Origin: Levilactobacillus paucivorans
GTDB lineage: Bacteria; Bacillota; Bacilli; Lactobacillales; Lactobacillaceae
Direction: 5' to 3'
Length of the DNA: 64,000 nt
Assembly (NCBI RefSeq): GCF_001437125.1
Contig: NZ_JQCA01000037.1
Span: forward strand, 34,597-98,596
Below are positions 17,754 to 26,208 of the stretch, piece after piece. The position numbers were made by a program, and so were the translations under genes. Below the pieces are notes generated by a model. The model saw nothing but the letters and a program-made list of their open reading frames with translations, searched no databases and was not told the origin of the DNA. Every line of letters begins with the position of its first letter. Position 1 is the stretch's first letter.

Positions 17754-18436
17754 GACCGCATCACGTACCCTGTCCCACGGACTGTCTGGATGTAACTCTT
17801 CTGGCCAGGAACATCAATTTTATTTCGTAGGTAACGCACGTAGACGTCGACCACGTTGGTTTCGACTTCGGATTCATAACCCCAAACCTTGGTTAACAGC
17901 ACGTCACGCGCTAACACCACGTTGATATTTTCCATTAAGGCCAGGAGTAATTCGTATTCTCGCTTCGTGAGGTTGATCACTTCATCGCCACGCCGAACAA
18001 TCCGGTTTTCCTTTTCGATGGTTAAGTCCTTGAATTTAACCGTAGTTTGCTTGGTGTTCTTTTGTTCGCCCTCAAGGTGAATCCGCCGTAAGAGTGCCCG
18101 GACCCGAGCCAAGAGTTCTTCAATGGCAAATGGCTTCACAATGTAGTCATCGGCCCCATGGTCTAACCCAGAAACGCGATCGATCACGGAATCTCGGGCG
18201 GTCATCATGATAATTGGCGTGCTCTTCACTTCACGGACCCGACGAGCCACTTCAATCCCATTCAGTTCGGGGAGCATCAGGTCGAGCAGAATCACATCAA
18301 AATCCTGTGACAAGGCTGCCTCCAACCCTGTCCGTCCGTTAAACTGCACGTTGGTCTCATAGCCTTCGTGCTTTAGTTCTAGCTCAACAAAGCGAGCAAG
18401 ATTTTTTTCATCTTCGATAATTAAAATTCGACTCAT
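17750..18436 (-). CDS. OmpR family response regulator, ArlR-like
   Basis: Receiver plus winged-helix DNA-binding regulator, 228 residues. The receiver begins RILIIEDEKNLARF and has the phospho-acceptor Asp in VILLDLMLPE (about 52), the MMTARD threonine and KPF lysine. The effector domain carries the VWGYESEVETNVVDVYVRYLRNKI recognition region, cut short here to VDVYVRYLRNKI. The receiver is close in pattern to ArlR. GAGGAG precedes the ATG. First gene of a two-gene operon with the kinase. Confidence 0.93.
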   Translation of the reverse strand: MSRILIIEDEKNLARFVELELKHEGYETNVQFNGRTGLEAALSQDFDVILLDLMLPELNGIEVARRVREVKSTPIIMMTARDSVIDRVSGLDHGADDYIVKPFAIEELLARVRALLRRIHLEGEQKNTKQTTVKFKDLTIEKENRIVRRGDEVINLTKREYELLLALMENINVVLARDVLLTKVWGYESEVETNVVDVYVRYLRNKIDVPGQKSYIQTVRGTGYVMRS

Positions 18437-18615
18437 TGCACTTTAACTCCTCTGGTTGGTTAACTGCGTTCGAGTCGCCGCAAAACCACCAGCGACAAGG
18501 ACGTCCGATATTCATTTCAACATTTAATTTTATCATAGTTTCTCATAATTGTATGCGAAAACCACCATCCCTTTCATATTTATCTAATTATTAAACCTTC
18601 TGGTCCTTGTCAAAA

Positions 18616-18655
18616 AGCCAAAAAGGAAAATGCAACCGGTTGTACCCATTTGGCT
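18616..18655. repeat. Hairpin with a central CAACCGGTTG palindrome
   Basis: AGCCAAA (18616-18622) pairs with TTTGGCT (18649-18655) around a perfect 10-bp palindrome whose AACCGGTT core looks like a LacI-family operator. On the minus strand the stem is followed by TTTT, so a terminator is the alternative reading. Confidence 0.5.
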
Positions 18656-18788
18656 ATCTTGCTTCTGAAAGTCTATCTGCACGTTGCTTCACATTCGGTT
18701 AGTCAGAGAATATTCTGATTGATCCGGTGGTGACGGGCCCCGGGGCGACGGCATTTGAAAATTATTTATTTTTTGTTCATTTTTTCAC

Positions 18789-18816
18789 TTGAAATTGAGA
18801 GCGAATTTAGTATACT
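18789..18816 (+). promoter_or_regulatory. Promoter of the alcohol dehydrogenase gene
   Basis: TTGAAA (18789-18794), a 16-bp spacer, then TATACT (18811-18816), with AAAAGGAG ahead of the ATG at 18852. Confidence 0.8.
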
Positions 18817-18851
18817 AGCCTTGTAGACAAAATAAAAAGGAGTCTTAAATT

Positions 18852-19868
18852 ATGAAAGCAGCAGTTATTCGCGATTCAGTTGACGGTTACGTTGATATTA
18901 AAGATGTTACCTTACGTCCCATCACCCACGGTGAAGCCTTAGTTAAGATGGAATATTGTGGTCTTTGCCACACCGACTTGCACGTTGCCGCTGGTGACTT
19001 CGGTAAGCAACCAGGCCGGATCATTGGCCATGAAGGTGTTGGTCGTGTTATCCAAGTTGCCGACGATGTTGACAACTTAAAGATCGGTGACCGTGTTTCT
19101 ATCGCTTGGTTCTTCAAGGGCTGTGGCCACTGTGAATACTGCTTGACTGGCCGCGAAACGCTTTGCCGTAACGTCAAGAACTCTGGTTTCACTGTTGACG
19201 GTGCCATGGCTGAAGAATGTATCGTTGATGCCAACTACGCCGTTAAGGTTCCAGAAGGCTTGGACCCAGTCGAAGCAACTTCCCTTACCTGTGCCGGTGT
19301 AACCATGTACAAGGCCCTCAAGGTCGGCGAAACGAAGCCAGGCCAATGGGTTGAAGTTGTTGGTGCCGGTGGTTTAGGTAACCTGGCTATTCAATACGCC
19401 CACAACGTCTTCGGTGCCCACGTCGTTGCCGTTGATGGTAACCCTGACAAATTAGCTGCTGCTAAGGAAAACGGTGCTGAACTCCTGATCAACCGTCATG
19501 ACGACAACGTTGCTGAACAGATCCAAGAAAAGGTCGGCGGTGTCAACAACGCCCAAGTCACTGCGGTTAACAAGGATGCCTTCACGCAATCCGTTAACGC
19601 TTTGAAGCCAGATGGTAAGTTAGTTGCCGTTGCTTTACCACAAGGTGACATGGAATTAAACATTGCCAAGACTGTCTTGGATGGTATCTCCGTACGTGGT
19701 TCCCTGGTTGGAACTCGTCAAGACTTAGCCGAAACCTTCCAATTTGGTGCCGAAGGTAAAGTTCACCCAATCGTTCAGACCCGTCGTTTGGATGAAGTTA
19801 ATGACATCATTGACGAAATGAAAGCTAACAAGATTGTTGGCCGGATGGTCGTTGACTTTACTAAGTAA
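18852..19868 (+). CDS. adhP: Zinc-dependent alcohol dehydrogenase (AdhP type)
   Basis: Medium-chain dehydrogenase that interconverts primary alcohols and aldehydes with NAD. The catalytic zinc ligands are seen in CGLCHTD and GHEGVGRV, and the structural zinc lobe in [16 protein letters not shown]. The Rossmann motif GAGGLG is followed by an acidic VAVDGN, which points to NAD rather than NADP. Length 338 is normal. Codon choice looks highly biased (many GGT, GAC, AAG), suggesting strong expression. Monocistronic, with its own promoter and terminator. Confidence 0.95.
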   Translation: MKAAVIRDSVDGYVDIKDVTLRPITHGEALVKMEYCGLCHTDLHVAAGDFGKQPGRIIGHEGVGRVIQVADDVDNLKIGDRVSIAWFFKGCGHCEYCLTGRETLCRNVKNSGFTVDGAMAEECIVDANYAVKVPEGLDPVEATSLTCAGVTMYKALKVGETKPGQWVEVVGAGGLGNLAIQYAHNVFGAHVVAVDGNPDKLAAAKENGAELLINRHDDNVAEQIQEKVGGVNNAQVTAVNKDAFTQSVNALKPDGKLVAVALPQGDMELNIAKTVLDGISVRGSLVGTRQDLAETFQFGAEGKVHPIVQTRRLDEVNDIIDEMKANKIVGRMVVDFTK

Positions 19869-19891
19869 TTAAAAACTTCAATACTTCCATG

Positions 19892-19925
19892 AAAAGCCCG
19901 CTCTCCGTGACAGAGCGGGCTTTTT
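19892..19925 (+). terminator. Terminator of the alcohol dehydrogenase gene
   Basis: Perfect stem AAAAGCCCGCTCT with AGAGCGGGCTTTT and a T run. It can also serve the convergent protease gene. Confidence 0.92.
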
Positions 19926-19936
19926 GCTGATCTTTT

Positions 19937-20578
19937 TTAGATGTACAAAGCGTGTAGTGTTTTCAGATCCGCCGCCGAGAGTTTTAAGTGCCCTTGATCC
20001 ATGGGATACATGACCGAACGGCGACTTTGACTGTGGTCGAGACCGATGGCGTGCCCGACCTCGTGAATCGCCACCGACGCTCGAATCCCGGTCTGTGGGT
20101 GCGCCAGGTTCATCCCCGCATGGGCCCGATTGATGGTGTAGGTTCCCAGACCGACGTAGTGCTCGATCTCGGGCCCACCCTCACCCAATTCTAAATAGTC
20201 CGGTCGCCGGTCATCGACCTCGCGGTGATAGGTAAAGAAGGTAATCCCATTCTGGCGTCCCCGCGGTTTTCCTGGAATTAAACGAACCGCCCCGGTTTGA
20301 TTGTAGACGGCCACCGCCTTCTTAAAGGCCGGCCGCACCACGCTGGGAACCTTGGCGTCAAAATGATAATAATAGGTTCGCCGAAGCGGATGTTCGCCGG
20401 CAATTTTTTCAATTGGTGTTGGTGCGCCATCCTTGGGCCGTGGAAGCGCTGTCTCTAATTTCCGCACAGCATGTTCAGCCTGAATCAGGCTGGCGTGAAA
20501 GTTACGCGGCATTTCCCAAATTAAAAATACGAGTGACACAACAACTATAACGAGCAGTCCCCATCGACGTTTGGTCAT
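19937..20578 (-). CDS. Matrixin-like zinc metalloprotease, membrane-anchored
   Basis: Predicted secreted or membrane-tethered metalloprotease of 213 residues. An N-terminal hydrophobic helix (about 7-22) is followed by a metzincin domain with the full zinc site HEVGHAIGLDH (about 172-182) and the Met-turn SVMYP. The catalytic domain is compact (about residues 60-213) and has no obvious C-terminal domain. Function is unknown; such proteins in lactobacilli are usually annotated as matrixin-family. AAGGAG precedes the ATG. Single gene, convergent with adh. Confidence 0.85.
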   Translation of the reverse strand: MTKRRWGLLVIVVVSLVFLIWEMPRNFHASLIQAEHAVRKLETALPRPKDGAPTPIEKIAGEHPLRRTYYYHFDAKVPSVVRPAFKKAVAVYNQTGAVRLIPGKPRGRQNGITFFTYHREVDDRRPDYLELGEGGPEIEHYVGLGTYTINRAHAGMNLAHPQTGIRASVAIHEVGHAIGLDHSQSRRSVMYPMDQGHLKLSAADLKTLHALYI

Positions 20579-20795
20579 CGGTAATCTCCTTGTCTCTTAT
20601 GATTAAAAACTAGTTTAGCCGCTTTAGCCGCTAATCCCTAGAGATATCTTATCCAATGCCCAAATCCTGCGACGCTAACTTTTATTTTTGCGCCGCCGAT
20701 AATTAGTCTTATTATATTTTAATCAGCCGACCGCCAGAACTATATAATTGTGCACAACCTTTCGATCATATGAGAATTTGTTAAAAATTTGAAAT

Positions 20796-20827
20796 TAAAA
20801 AAGACGGAACCAGTCGGTCCGTCTTCA
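20796..20827 (-). terminator. Terminator of the two HAD genes
   Basis: AAGACGGA with TCCGTCTT and an inner CCGACTGG-type loop, with a T run on the minus strand. Confidence 0.85.
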
Positions 20828-20834
20828 AGCTCAT

Positions 20835-21473
20835 TTATATCGTTAGCAAGTCTGCTGGGGTCTTTAATAGATACGTCGGCTGTTCTGCCTTGACTGAATC
20901 GGGATCTGCCGCTCCCCACATGGCCGCTGCGGTAGCTACCCCAGCATTATGGCCCATCTGCATGTCATACTTGGCATCGCCAATCATGACACTCTCCGCC
21001 AAGTCTAGGTCAAACCGAGTGACCAGATTCCAGATACCATCCGGGGCCGGCTTGTAGTGGTCTACCGTATCCGACCCACTCACCGCCGCAAACGTCCCGT
21101 TTAATCCCACTTGATCGAGATTACGCCGAAGAGGAACCGAATGCTTGCTGGACACCACGTAGAGGTTAGCTCCCCGTTGGGTTAATTGTTCCAACGCCGT
21201 TGCTATGCCGTCGAACAAGGTAATCCCTTCTTGCTCCGTGACATGGTACTGCGAACGAAAGACCGTATAAAGGTCCTCCAGATCTTGGTCGCTCAAATCT
21301 TCCTTCGCCATTTTAGCAAAAGAGACTTCGATCGGCACGCCCATGTAGCTCACGACGGCCTCGCGACTAGGAATGGCTAGCCCTTGCGCTTCATAGGCGC
21401 GTTGCGTCGACAACACCGCAACATTACGGGTATCTGCCAAGGTACTATCAAAATCAAAAAAGAAGTTTTTCAT
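20835..21473 (-). CDS. HAD family hydrolase, phosphoglycolate-phosphatase-like
   Basis: HAD phosphatase with the nucleophile motif FDFDSTLADT at the N-terminus, a helical cap, and GDAKYD as the Mg-binding motif IV (about 170). The frame starts GTG at 21482, overlapping the upstream stop, but GAGGTG is spaced for the ATG at 21473 (212 residues), which gives the normal start MKNFFF. Translationally coupled to the Cof-type gene upstream. Substrate not deducible. Confidence 0.88.
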   Translation of the reverse strand: MKNFFFDFDSTLADTRNVAVLSTQRAYEAQGLAIPSREAVVSYMGVPIEVSFAKMAKEDLSDQDLEDLYTVFRSQYHVTEQEGITLFDGIATALEQLTQRGANLYVVSSKHSVPLRRNLDQVGLNGTFAAVSGSDTVDHYKPAPDGIWNLVTRFDLDLAESVMIGDAKYDMQMGHNAGVATAAAMWGAADPDSVKAEQPTYLLKTPADLLTI

Positions 21474-21478
21474 CTCAC

Positions 21479-22306
21479 TCACCTCGTCAAATCATCTGCG
21501 AACAATACCGCTTGAATCGTTCGTAGGACACCATCATGCTCGTTGTCGAGACTGGTGGTCTGCGGCGCTGCCTCCCGGATTCTTGCCGGCGCATTGGCCA
21601 TGGCCCAGCCTTGGCCAGCATAAGTGATCAGGGACAGATCATTATCACCATCGCCAAAGGCCATGATATCGTCAGCCGGCACGTCAAAATGCCGGGCTAA
21701 CCACTGGACGGCAGGAAGCTTACCAACGTTTGCCCCGACGACATCAACCACGCCATAGCCGCTGTCATGGGCGCGCAACCGGCCATCAAAATAGGCATTG
21801 AGGGCTGTCACTAGTTCAGCCGCCTGTCCCGGTGCTGTTGAGACACTGATCTTTTTGATGCGATCGGTCACCGTTGCCAGATCATCAACCTGTTGGAGAT
21901 TGTCATAGAACTTGGCCGCAGCATCAAGCAACACTTGCGGGGCACCAGTCTCGGTATAAGATCCATTCTGTCCCACCAAGATGATATACGCATTCGCTAG
22001 TACCGCCTGCTGGCGATCAACCGTCACAAACTGATGAACCTGTTCGTCCGTCAGACTGCCATCAAAGACCTGTTTACCTTTAAGATAGATAGATGCCCCA
22101 TTCTCCGCCACGATCGCTAAGTTGTCAGCCATGACGTCCTTGAAGAGTTGCTTCAGGTGGGCAAATTGATTGCCAGACGACAACACCAGCTGAATCCCCC
22201 GTTGATCAAGGGCCTGAAGGGTTTCCTTAAAGAGGATCTGATTGAAGCTCTGGTCATTGTGTAGTAGCGTCCCGTTTAAGTCGGTCGCGATTAATTTAGT
22301 TCCCAA
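21479..22306 (-). CDS. Cof-type HAD family hydrolase
   Basis: Cof/YidA-type HAD phosphatase of 275 residues with a C2 cap. Motif I reads DLNGTLL: the usual second Asp, the acid-base residue, is Asn, a variant that may lower or alter activity. Motif IV is FGDGDNDLSLI. The frame runs to 22369, but a promoter (TTGTCA-18-TATAAT) lies inside that stretch, and GAGGAG precedes a TTG at 22306, which I take as the start. Co-transcribed with the next HAD gene. Confidence 0.87.
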   Translation of the reverse strand: MGTKLIATDLNGTLLHNDQSFNQILFKETLQALDQRGIQLVLSSGNQFAHLKQLFKDVMADNLAIVAENGASIYLKGKQVFDGSLTDEQVHQFVTVDRQQAVLANAYIILVGQNGSYTETGAPQVLLDAAAKFYDNLQQVDDLATVTDRIKKISVSTAPGQAAELVTALNAYFDGRLRAHDSGYGVVDVVGANVGKLPAVQWLARHFDVPADDIMAFGDGDNDLSLITYAGQGWAMANAPARIREAAPQTTSLDNEHDGVLRTIQAVLFADDLTR

Positions 22307-22339
22307 AATTTCACTCCTCGGATAGTAGTCAGTGACGTC

Positions 22340-22369
22340 ATTATACCTGTTTTTTAATTGAAATGACAA
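22340..22369 (-). promoter_or_regulatory. Promoter of the two HAD genes
   Basis: TTGTCA, an 18-bp spacer and TATAAT (22340-22345) on the minus strand. Confidence 0.75.
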
Positions 22370-22370
22370 A

Positions 22371-22408
22371 AAAACTCCCAGAAGCCGCGGACTTCATGGG
22401 AGTTTCTT
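22371..22408 (-). terminator. Terminator of yceD-rpmF
   Basis: AAACTCCCA with TGGGAGTTT around an inner GAAGTC/GCTTC stem, followed by a T run on the minus strand. Confidence 0.9.
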
Positions 22409-22426
22409 ATTGCTAATTCGTTAAAA

Positions 22427-22615
22427 TTAGTTGTTTGCGTTCTTAACCGCAACGACCTGACGGCCATCGTAGAAACCGCAACTTGGGCAAACCATGTGTG
22501 ACTTACGTAATTCACCACAGTTTGGGCAAGGAGTCAAACCTGGGGTAGCCAACTTAATGTGACCCCGACGCATACGCTTCTTCGTCTTAGACGTTTTCCG
22601 TGCTGGTACAGCCAA
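22427..22615 (-). CDS. rpmF: 50S ribosomal protein L32
   Basis: Large-subunit protein of 62 residues. It begins [18 protein letters not shown] and carries the zinc ribbon CPNC...CPSC. The frame opens with GTG at 22624, but GGAGG is eight bases before the TTG at 22615, which yields the standard L32 N-terminus. It follows yceD, the usual bacterial pairing. Confidence 0.97.
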   Translation of the reverse strand: MAVPARKTSKTKKRMRRGHIKLATPGLTPCPNCGELRKSHMVCPSCGFYDGRQVVAVKNANN

Positions 22616-22682
22616 AGAAAACACCTCCTTTTAATAAAATTATATCCACTAGTGAAAAAATTTTTAAGGCTTACAAAGGCGA

Positions 22683-23237
22683 TTATTGATCATCCTGATC
22701 AGGGAAGAAATCTTTTAACTTTGCAAGACGTGGATCAACTGATTGATTTTCCTTCTCGACCTTAGCAAGATCAGCTTCCGCAACGACCGCCCAGTCATCA
22801 CCGGTTGGCATTGCGGCACCTTGCTTCTCGGTGTCTGAAAGAATGTGCATCGGAATTTCTAAAATAATGTTGTCCCCGATGGCCTTGTCGAAATCGATCA
22901 GGTCATCTTTGACCACCATCACCACATCAGTTTTCTCAAACCGCTGTGTGGCTTCCGGGTCGGACACATAAAATTCCGTCATGTTAAAGGCTACTGGTAA
23001 GTCCACCGGTGTAAGTGACCGGCTGGATGGGACCGTTAAGTCCGCAGTAACCTGTGCGTCAACGACAACGTCACCACCCGTAATCACGGATACTTGACCC
23101 TTGACGTGGACGGGACCGAGGTCTAAGACCTCTTCGCCGTATCGTTCCATCAAATCGGCGCGTAAATCTAAAGTCTCATCAAACGCCAACGGGTCGTTAC
23201 GGTGACTTCTTCGTAGCTCGGTCAATGACCATTTCAT
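22683..23237 (-). CDS. yceD: YceD family (DUF177) protein
   Basis: A 184-residue acidic protein of the YceD/DUF177 family, found next to rpmF across bacteria and implicated in 23S rRNA accumulation; biochemical role unclear. The central part (about 55-110) carries the conserved VTADLTVPSSRSLTPVDLPV stretch, of which the SRSL.PVD pattern is most typical, and a DP...DL segment follows. GGAGG precedes the ATG. It has its own consensus promoter. Confidence 0.9.
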   Translation of the reverse strand: MKWSLTELRRSHRNDPLAFDETLDLRADLMERYGEEVLDLGPVHVKGQVSVITGGDVVVDAQVTADLTVPSSRSLTPVDLPVAFNMTEFYVSDPEATQRFEKTDVVMVVKDDLIDFDKAIGDNIILEIPMHILSDTEKQGAAMPTGDDWAVVAEADLAKVEKENQSVDPRLAKLKDFFPDQDDQ

Positions 23238-23264
23238 CGTAATCCCTCCAATGCAACGTGATAA

Positions 23265-23293
23265 ATTATACCTGTCAAAAATAATGATGTCAA
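23265..23293 (-). promoter_or_regulatory. Consensus promoter of yceD-rpmF
   Basis: Perfect TTGACA (23288-23293), a 17-bp spacer and perfect TATAAT (23265-23270). The -35 box overlaps the tmcAL stop codon. Confidence 0.9.
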
Positions 23294-24459
23294 GGTAATT
23301 TCCTTGATAGTCGATCAGAATCCGCTATTTTTACGGGAATTCGACCATAATCCTGTGGGACACCGGTAATCAAGGTACGAATCGCCCCCAACCGATTATC
23401 CAAAGCGCCGGCCCCATTTAACCACGCCCGATCAGCGCGGCTGATCAGTGGCAATGCGACTTGCTTCTTAATCTGATGGAGATAAGCCTGCCCACGATCC
23501 GAATAACCTAAAACCCGCAGATATTGCGGCTCGGCGACCATCTCCGCTGGCTTGATCTGACCCAACAGATATGTTGCCTGTCGCTGTAAACGGGTATAGG
23601 TGTAGCGTTTCGTCTTCACAGCCTGCATAAAGGCTGCAAAGCTGACACTGTCGAGTGCCGCGCGCTGCAGACGATACTCGATACCCTCCGTAATCTGATA
23701 ATACTGCCGCAAATCAGTCACATGACCGCTCACAAGTTGGTACTGTAACGCTGGCCAGAAATCTTCCCAGTCGGTTAGTTGAGCCGTCTGGAGTGCCGCT
23801 AGCGTGCTTGCAGGCACAACCGGGGTAATTGCCCCCCAGTCGTGTTCAAGGGCCGCAGAACGGATAGCAGTCGCACTGGCAAACGGACTCGCCGCTGTGA
23901 TTGTCTGATCACCGTGCTGACTCCCCCGACGGGACAAAGGAACGAGTCGCAAGGACTGCCCCTGTTGCCGATTAGCCAACGTATAGAAGAATCCCAAGAT
24001 ATCATTGGGATCCTCAAGGGCAATTCCCGTTTGATCCTTGAGATAGCCTTGAAATAACTGGGCATAGGTCTGATCATAGCGCTTAAAGGTGGCCGGATCC
24101 GTCGGCAGATTTGCCATCAGGCGATCATAATCCAGGTCTGGGTGTTCGGTTCCAAAAGCTAACCAATCACACCCTAAGGCCCCTAAAATGGCCACACCAC
24201 CAGCGGCAAAGAGATTCGCTGGTTGAATGGCGATCGCACTTGGCAGTTCGACCACCAGATCGACGCCACCAGTCAGCGCAGCTTGTGCCCGCTCCCACTT
24301 GTCCATGAGCGCCGGTTCACCGCGTTGGACCCAGTTACCACTCATCGCGGCCACCACCACATCAGCCCCCGTCGTGGTCTTCGCCCGACGAATCTGATCG
24401 GCATGCCCGTTATGAAACGGATTATATTCAGCGACAATCCCCACTGCATGTAACGTCAT
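23290..24459 (-). CDS. tmcAL: tRNA(Met) cytidine acetate ligase
   Basis: ATP-dependent enzyme that installs acetyl-cytidine at the wobble position of elongator tRNA-Met in Firmicutes (formerly YlbM). The nucleotidyltransferase-like HIGH signature is AEYNPFHNGH near the N-terminus, followed by AAMSGNWVQRGEPA. The frame is open to 24537, but GGGAGG precedes the ATG at 24459, five bases downstream of the yqeM stop, giving 389 residues. Last gene of the yqe operon. Confidence 0.93.
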   Translation of the reverse strand: MTLHAVGIVAEYNPFHNGHADQIRRAKTTTGADVVVAAMSGNWVQRGEPALMDKWERAQAALTGGVDLVVELPSAIAIQPANLFAAGGVAILGALGCDWLAFGTEHPDLDYDRLMANLPTDPATFKRYDQTYAQLFQGYLKDQTGIALEDPNDILGFFYTLANRQQGQSLRLVPLSRRGSQHGDQTITAASPFASATAIRSAALEHDWGAITPVVPASTLAALQTAQLTDWEDFWPALQYQLVSGHVTDLRQYYQITEGIEYRLQRAALDSVSFAAFMQAVKTKRYTYTRLQRQATYLLGQIKPAEMVAEPQYLRVLGYSDRGQAYLHQIKKQVALPLISRADRAWLNGAGALDNRLGAIRTLITGVPQDYGRIPVKIADSDRLSRKLP

Positions 24460-24463
24460 GTCC

Positions 24464-25207
24464 CTAGGCCTCCCGCGTAACCTCGAAGAACCAGCGAGTC
24501 GTGTCCGGCGCCACCTCGGCATTGCCAAAGTCGGCACTCACTCGTTGTACCGTGAGACCGGCTTGCGTCAAGGCTTGACGGTAATCCACGAGGTCATAAG
24601 TCCGCTCGTGATGGAGTTCCGTCACCTTACGATAATCGCCGGTTTCTTCGTTTTGCGTAAAGAAGGTCAAGTCATGTTCAGCAGCATGAGGTTCATCCTC
24701 GATGCCATAACTGGTCCAAATGAAGGCTCGTTCGTCATCCACGTAATTGTACATGTACCCCGGATAGACGTCATCCGTTTGGTGCGGCGTAATCACGTCA
24801 AAGAGGAACTTCCCCCCGACTGCAAGGTGTTGTTGCACTTGATGGAAAGCTTGCGTAACCGCGCCCAGATCGGGCAAGTAACAGAACGAGTCCGCGAAAC
24901 ACGTCACGGTCTGATAGGTGCCAATCATCGACAGATCGAGCATATCCCCAGCCATCAAGGGCATCGTCACTTCGGCTTCGGCAGCGTGCTTCGCAGCCAG
25001 TGTCAACATCTCTTCTGAGAGATCCAGCCCACTGACCTGATAGCCCTTCTGTGCCAATAGCACGCCCAAACGGCCACTCCCACAGGCGAGATCTAACAGG
25101 TCCCCGTCTTTGGGATCGACACGTTGGGCGACAAAATCCAGCCATTGATCGTACATGGCTGGATCAAACAATTCGTCGTAAAGCTCGGCAAAGGTTTGAT
25201 AAATCAT
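24464..25207 (-). CDS. yqeM: Class I SAM-dependent methyltransferase (YqeM)
   Basis: A 247-residue methyltransferase with motif I LDLACGSGRLG (about 39-49) and an acidic end of strand 2 (GLDLSEEML). Substrate unknown; the family sits between rsfS and tmcAL in many Firmicutes, hinting at an RNA- or ribosome-linked role. The ATG overlaps the rsfS stop by four bases. Confidence 0.9.
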   Translation of the reverse strand: MIYQTFAELYDELFDPAMYDQWLDFVAQRVDPKDGDLLDLACGSGRLGVLLAQKGYQVSGLDLSEEMLTLAAKHAAEAEVTMPLMAGDMLDLSMIGTYQTVTCFADSFCYLPDLGAVTQAFHQVQQHLAVGGKFLFDVITPHQTDDVYPGYMYNYVDDERAFIWTSYGIEDEPHAAEHDLTFFTQNEETGDYRKVTELHHERTYDLVDYRQALTQAGLTVQRVSADFGNAEVAPDTTRWFFEVTREA

Positions 25208-25566
25208 ACCTCAGCCTCTACCCATTGGCTCAAGTCCACTTCAGGTGCATCAGACCAGAGCTTCTCTAAGTTATAGTGACCACGTTGGTCTCGCTGGAAG
25301 ACGTGCACGATGACGTCACCCAAATCAATCAAGATCCAACTGGCTTCATTCTTCCCTTCAACGTCCTTGATTGGCACGTTGTTTTCATTCATGTGATCCA
25401 CGATCTCATCGGCAATCGCTTGGACTTGTCGACTTGAGGTTGCTTCCATAATTAGGAAGTAGTCGGCCATGAGGCTAACCTTAGACATATCTAACGCGGT
25501 CATATCCTCCGCGCGCTTATTATCCGCAGCCTTAACTGCGATTTCTAGTACTGACTTGCTATCCAT
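25204..25566 (-). CDS. rsfS: Ribosome silencing factor RsfS
   Basis: Binds L14 on the 50S subunit and blocks subunit joining in starved cells. The 120-residue protein shows the conserved KAADNKRAEDMTALDM stretch, the SSRQVQAIADEI helix and the WILIDLGDVIVHVF strand pair. GGAG precedes the ATG. Overlaps yqeM by four bases. Confidence 0.96.
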   Translation of the reverse strand: MDSKSVLEIAVKAADNKRAEDMTALDMSKVSLMADYFLIMEATSSRQVQAIADEIVDHMNENNVPIKDVEGKNEASWILIDLGDVIVHVFQRDQRGHYNLEKLWSDAPEVDLSQWVEAEV

Positions 25567-25596
25567 GCAAGCACTCCTCTCATAACTTGTTTTCGT

Positions 25597-26208
25597 TTAT
25601 TTTAATTCTTCTGCATACCGGGGAACCCAGGCATTGTAAGTGTCCAGCGAGGCCGGGTAAACGGCCAAACTGTGAGCGACTAAATATTGTAGTGTGTGTT
25701 GGGCCTGAAAGGCCACCCCCGCACCCAAGTTTTCTGCGGTGAGTTTCCGAGCCGCATTAACACCGGGGAAGTCACGAGCTGGCTCGATGTAATCGGCCAT
25801 GTACACAATCTGTTCCAGTGGCGTCATGTAGACCGCACCGGTCGTGTGGTGACGTACGGCGTTCAAGACATCTTCATCATAGATGTGAAGCTCACGTTTG
25901 ATGAGTTCCGCCCCCACGACACCATGCCAAATGGCATTCCCATATTGACGAAGTTCTGCTGGTAAATGGTAAGCCGTGATCGCCGCCAAGAAGTCCTCGT
26001 CGGGCCGCTGCTTGGCGTAATCGTGGATCAGGCCAGCAATACTGGCTTTTTCTATATCAACGCCATTGGCTTGAGCCAACGAGATGGCTGTCTGTTCAAC
26101 CCGCAGAACGTGCTGGAATCGTTTAGGACGCAACGCCTGCTTCAGCTCCGCAATCAGAGCCGCCCGAGTCCCAGAAAAAATATGCTGCTGATAATTTAAC
26201 TCAGTCAC
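25597..26208 (-). CDS. yqeK: HD domain diadenosine tetraphosphatase YqeK
   Basis: HD-domain hydrolase that splits Ap4A symmetrically in characterised Firmicute homologues. HD residues: RFQHVLRVEQTA, LIHDYAK, WHGVVGAEL and MADYIEPAR. Length 203. The GTG start at 26208 lies inside the nadD end (8-bp overlap), so the two are coupled. Confidence 0.93.
   Translation of the reverse strand: MTELNYQQHIFSGTRAALIAELKQALRPKRFQHVLRVEQTAISLAQANGVDIEKASIAGLIHDYAKQRPDEDFLAAITAYHLPAELRQYGNAIWHGVVGAELIKRELHIYDEDVLNAVRHHTTGAVYMTPLEQIVYMADYIEPARDFPGVNAARKLTAENLGAGVAFQAQHTLQYLVAHSLAVYPASLDTYNAWVPRYAEELK

Larger units (their letters stand above)
18437..18851. other. Divergent intergenic region between regulator and alcohol dehydrogenase
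   Basis: A 415-bp gap without a plausible gene. It holds the adh promoter on the right, an AT-rich segment near 18525-18560 that should contain the two-component promoter, a hairpin at 18616-18655, and a short GC-rich patch near 18735-18750 that I cannot explain. Confidence 0.6.

Noticed and set aside
18630..18646. CcpA cre site reading of the CAACCGGTTG palindrome
   Set aside because: At least three mismatches to the cre consensus; a generic LacI-type core fits better.
18770..18800. Possible Rex (NADH-sensing) operator before the alcohol dehydrogenase
   Set aside because: TTGTTC...TCACTT resembles half of TTGTGA-N6-TCACAA but misses key bases in both arms.
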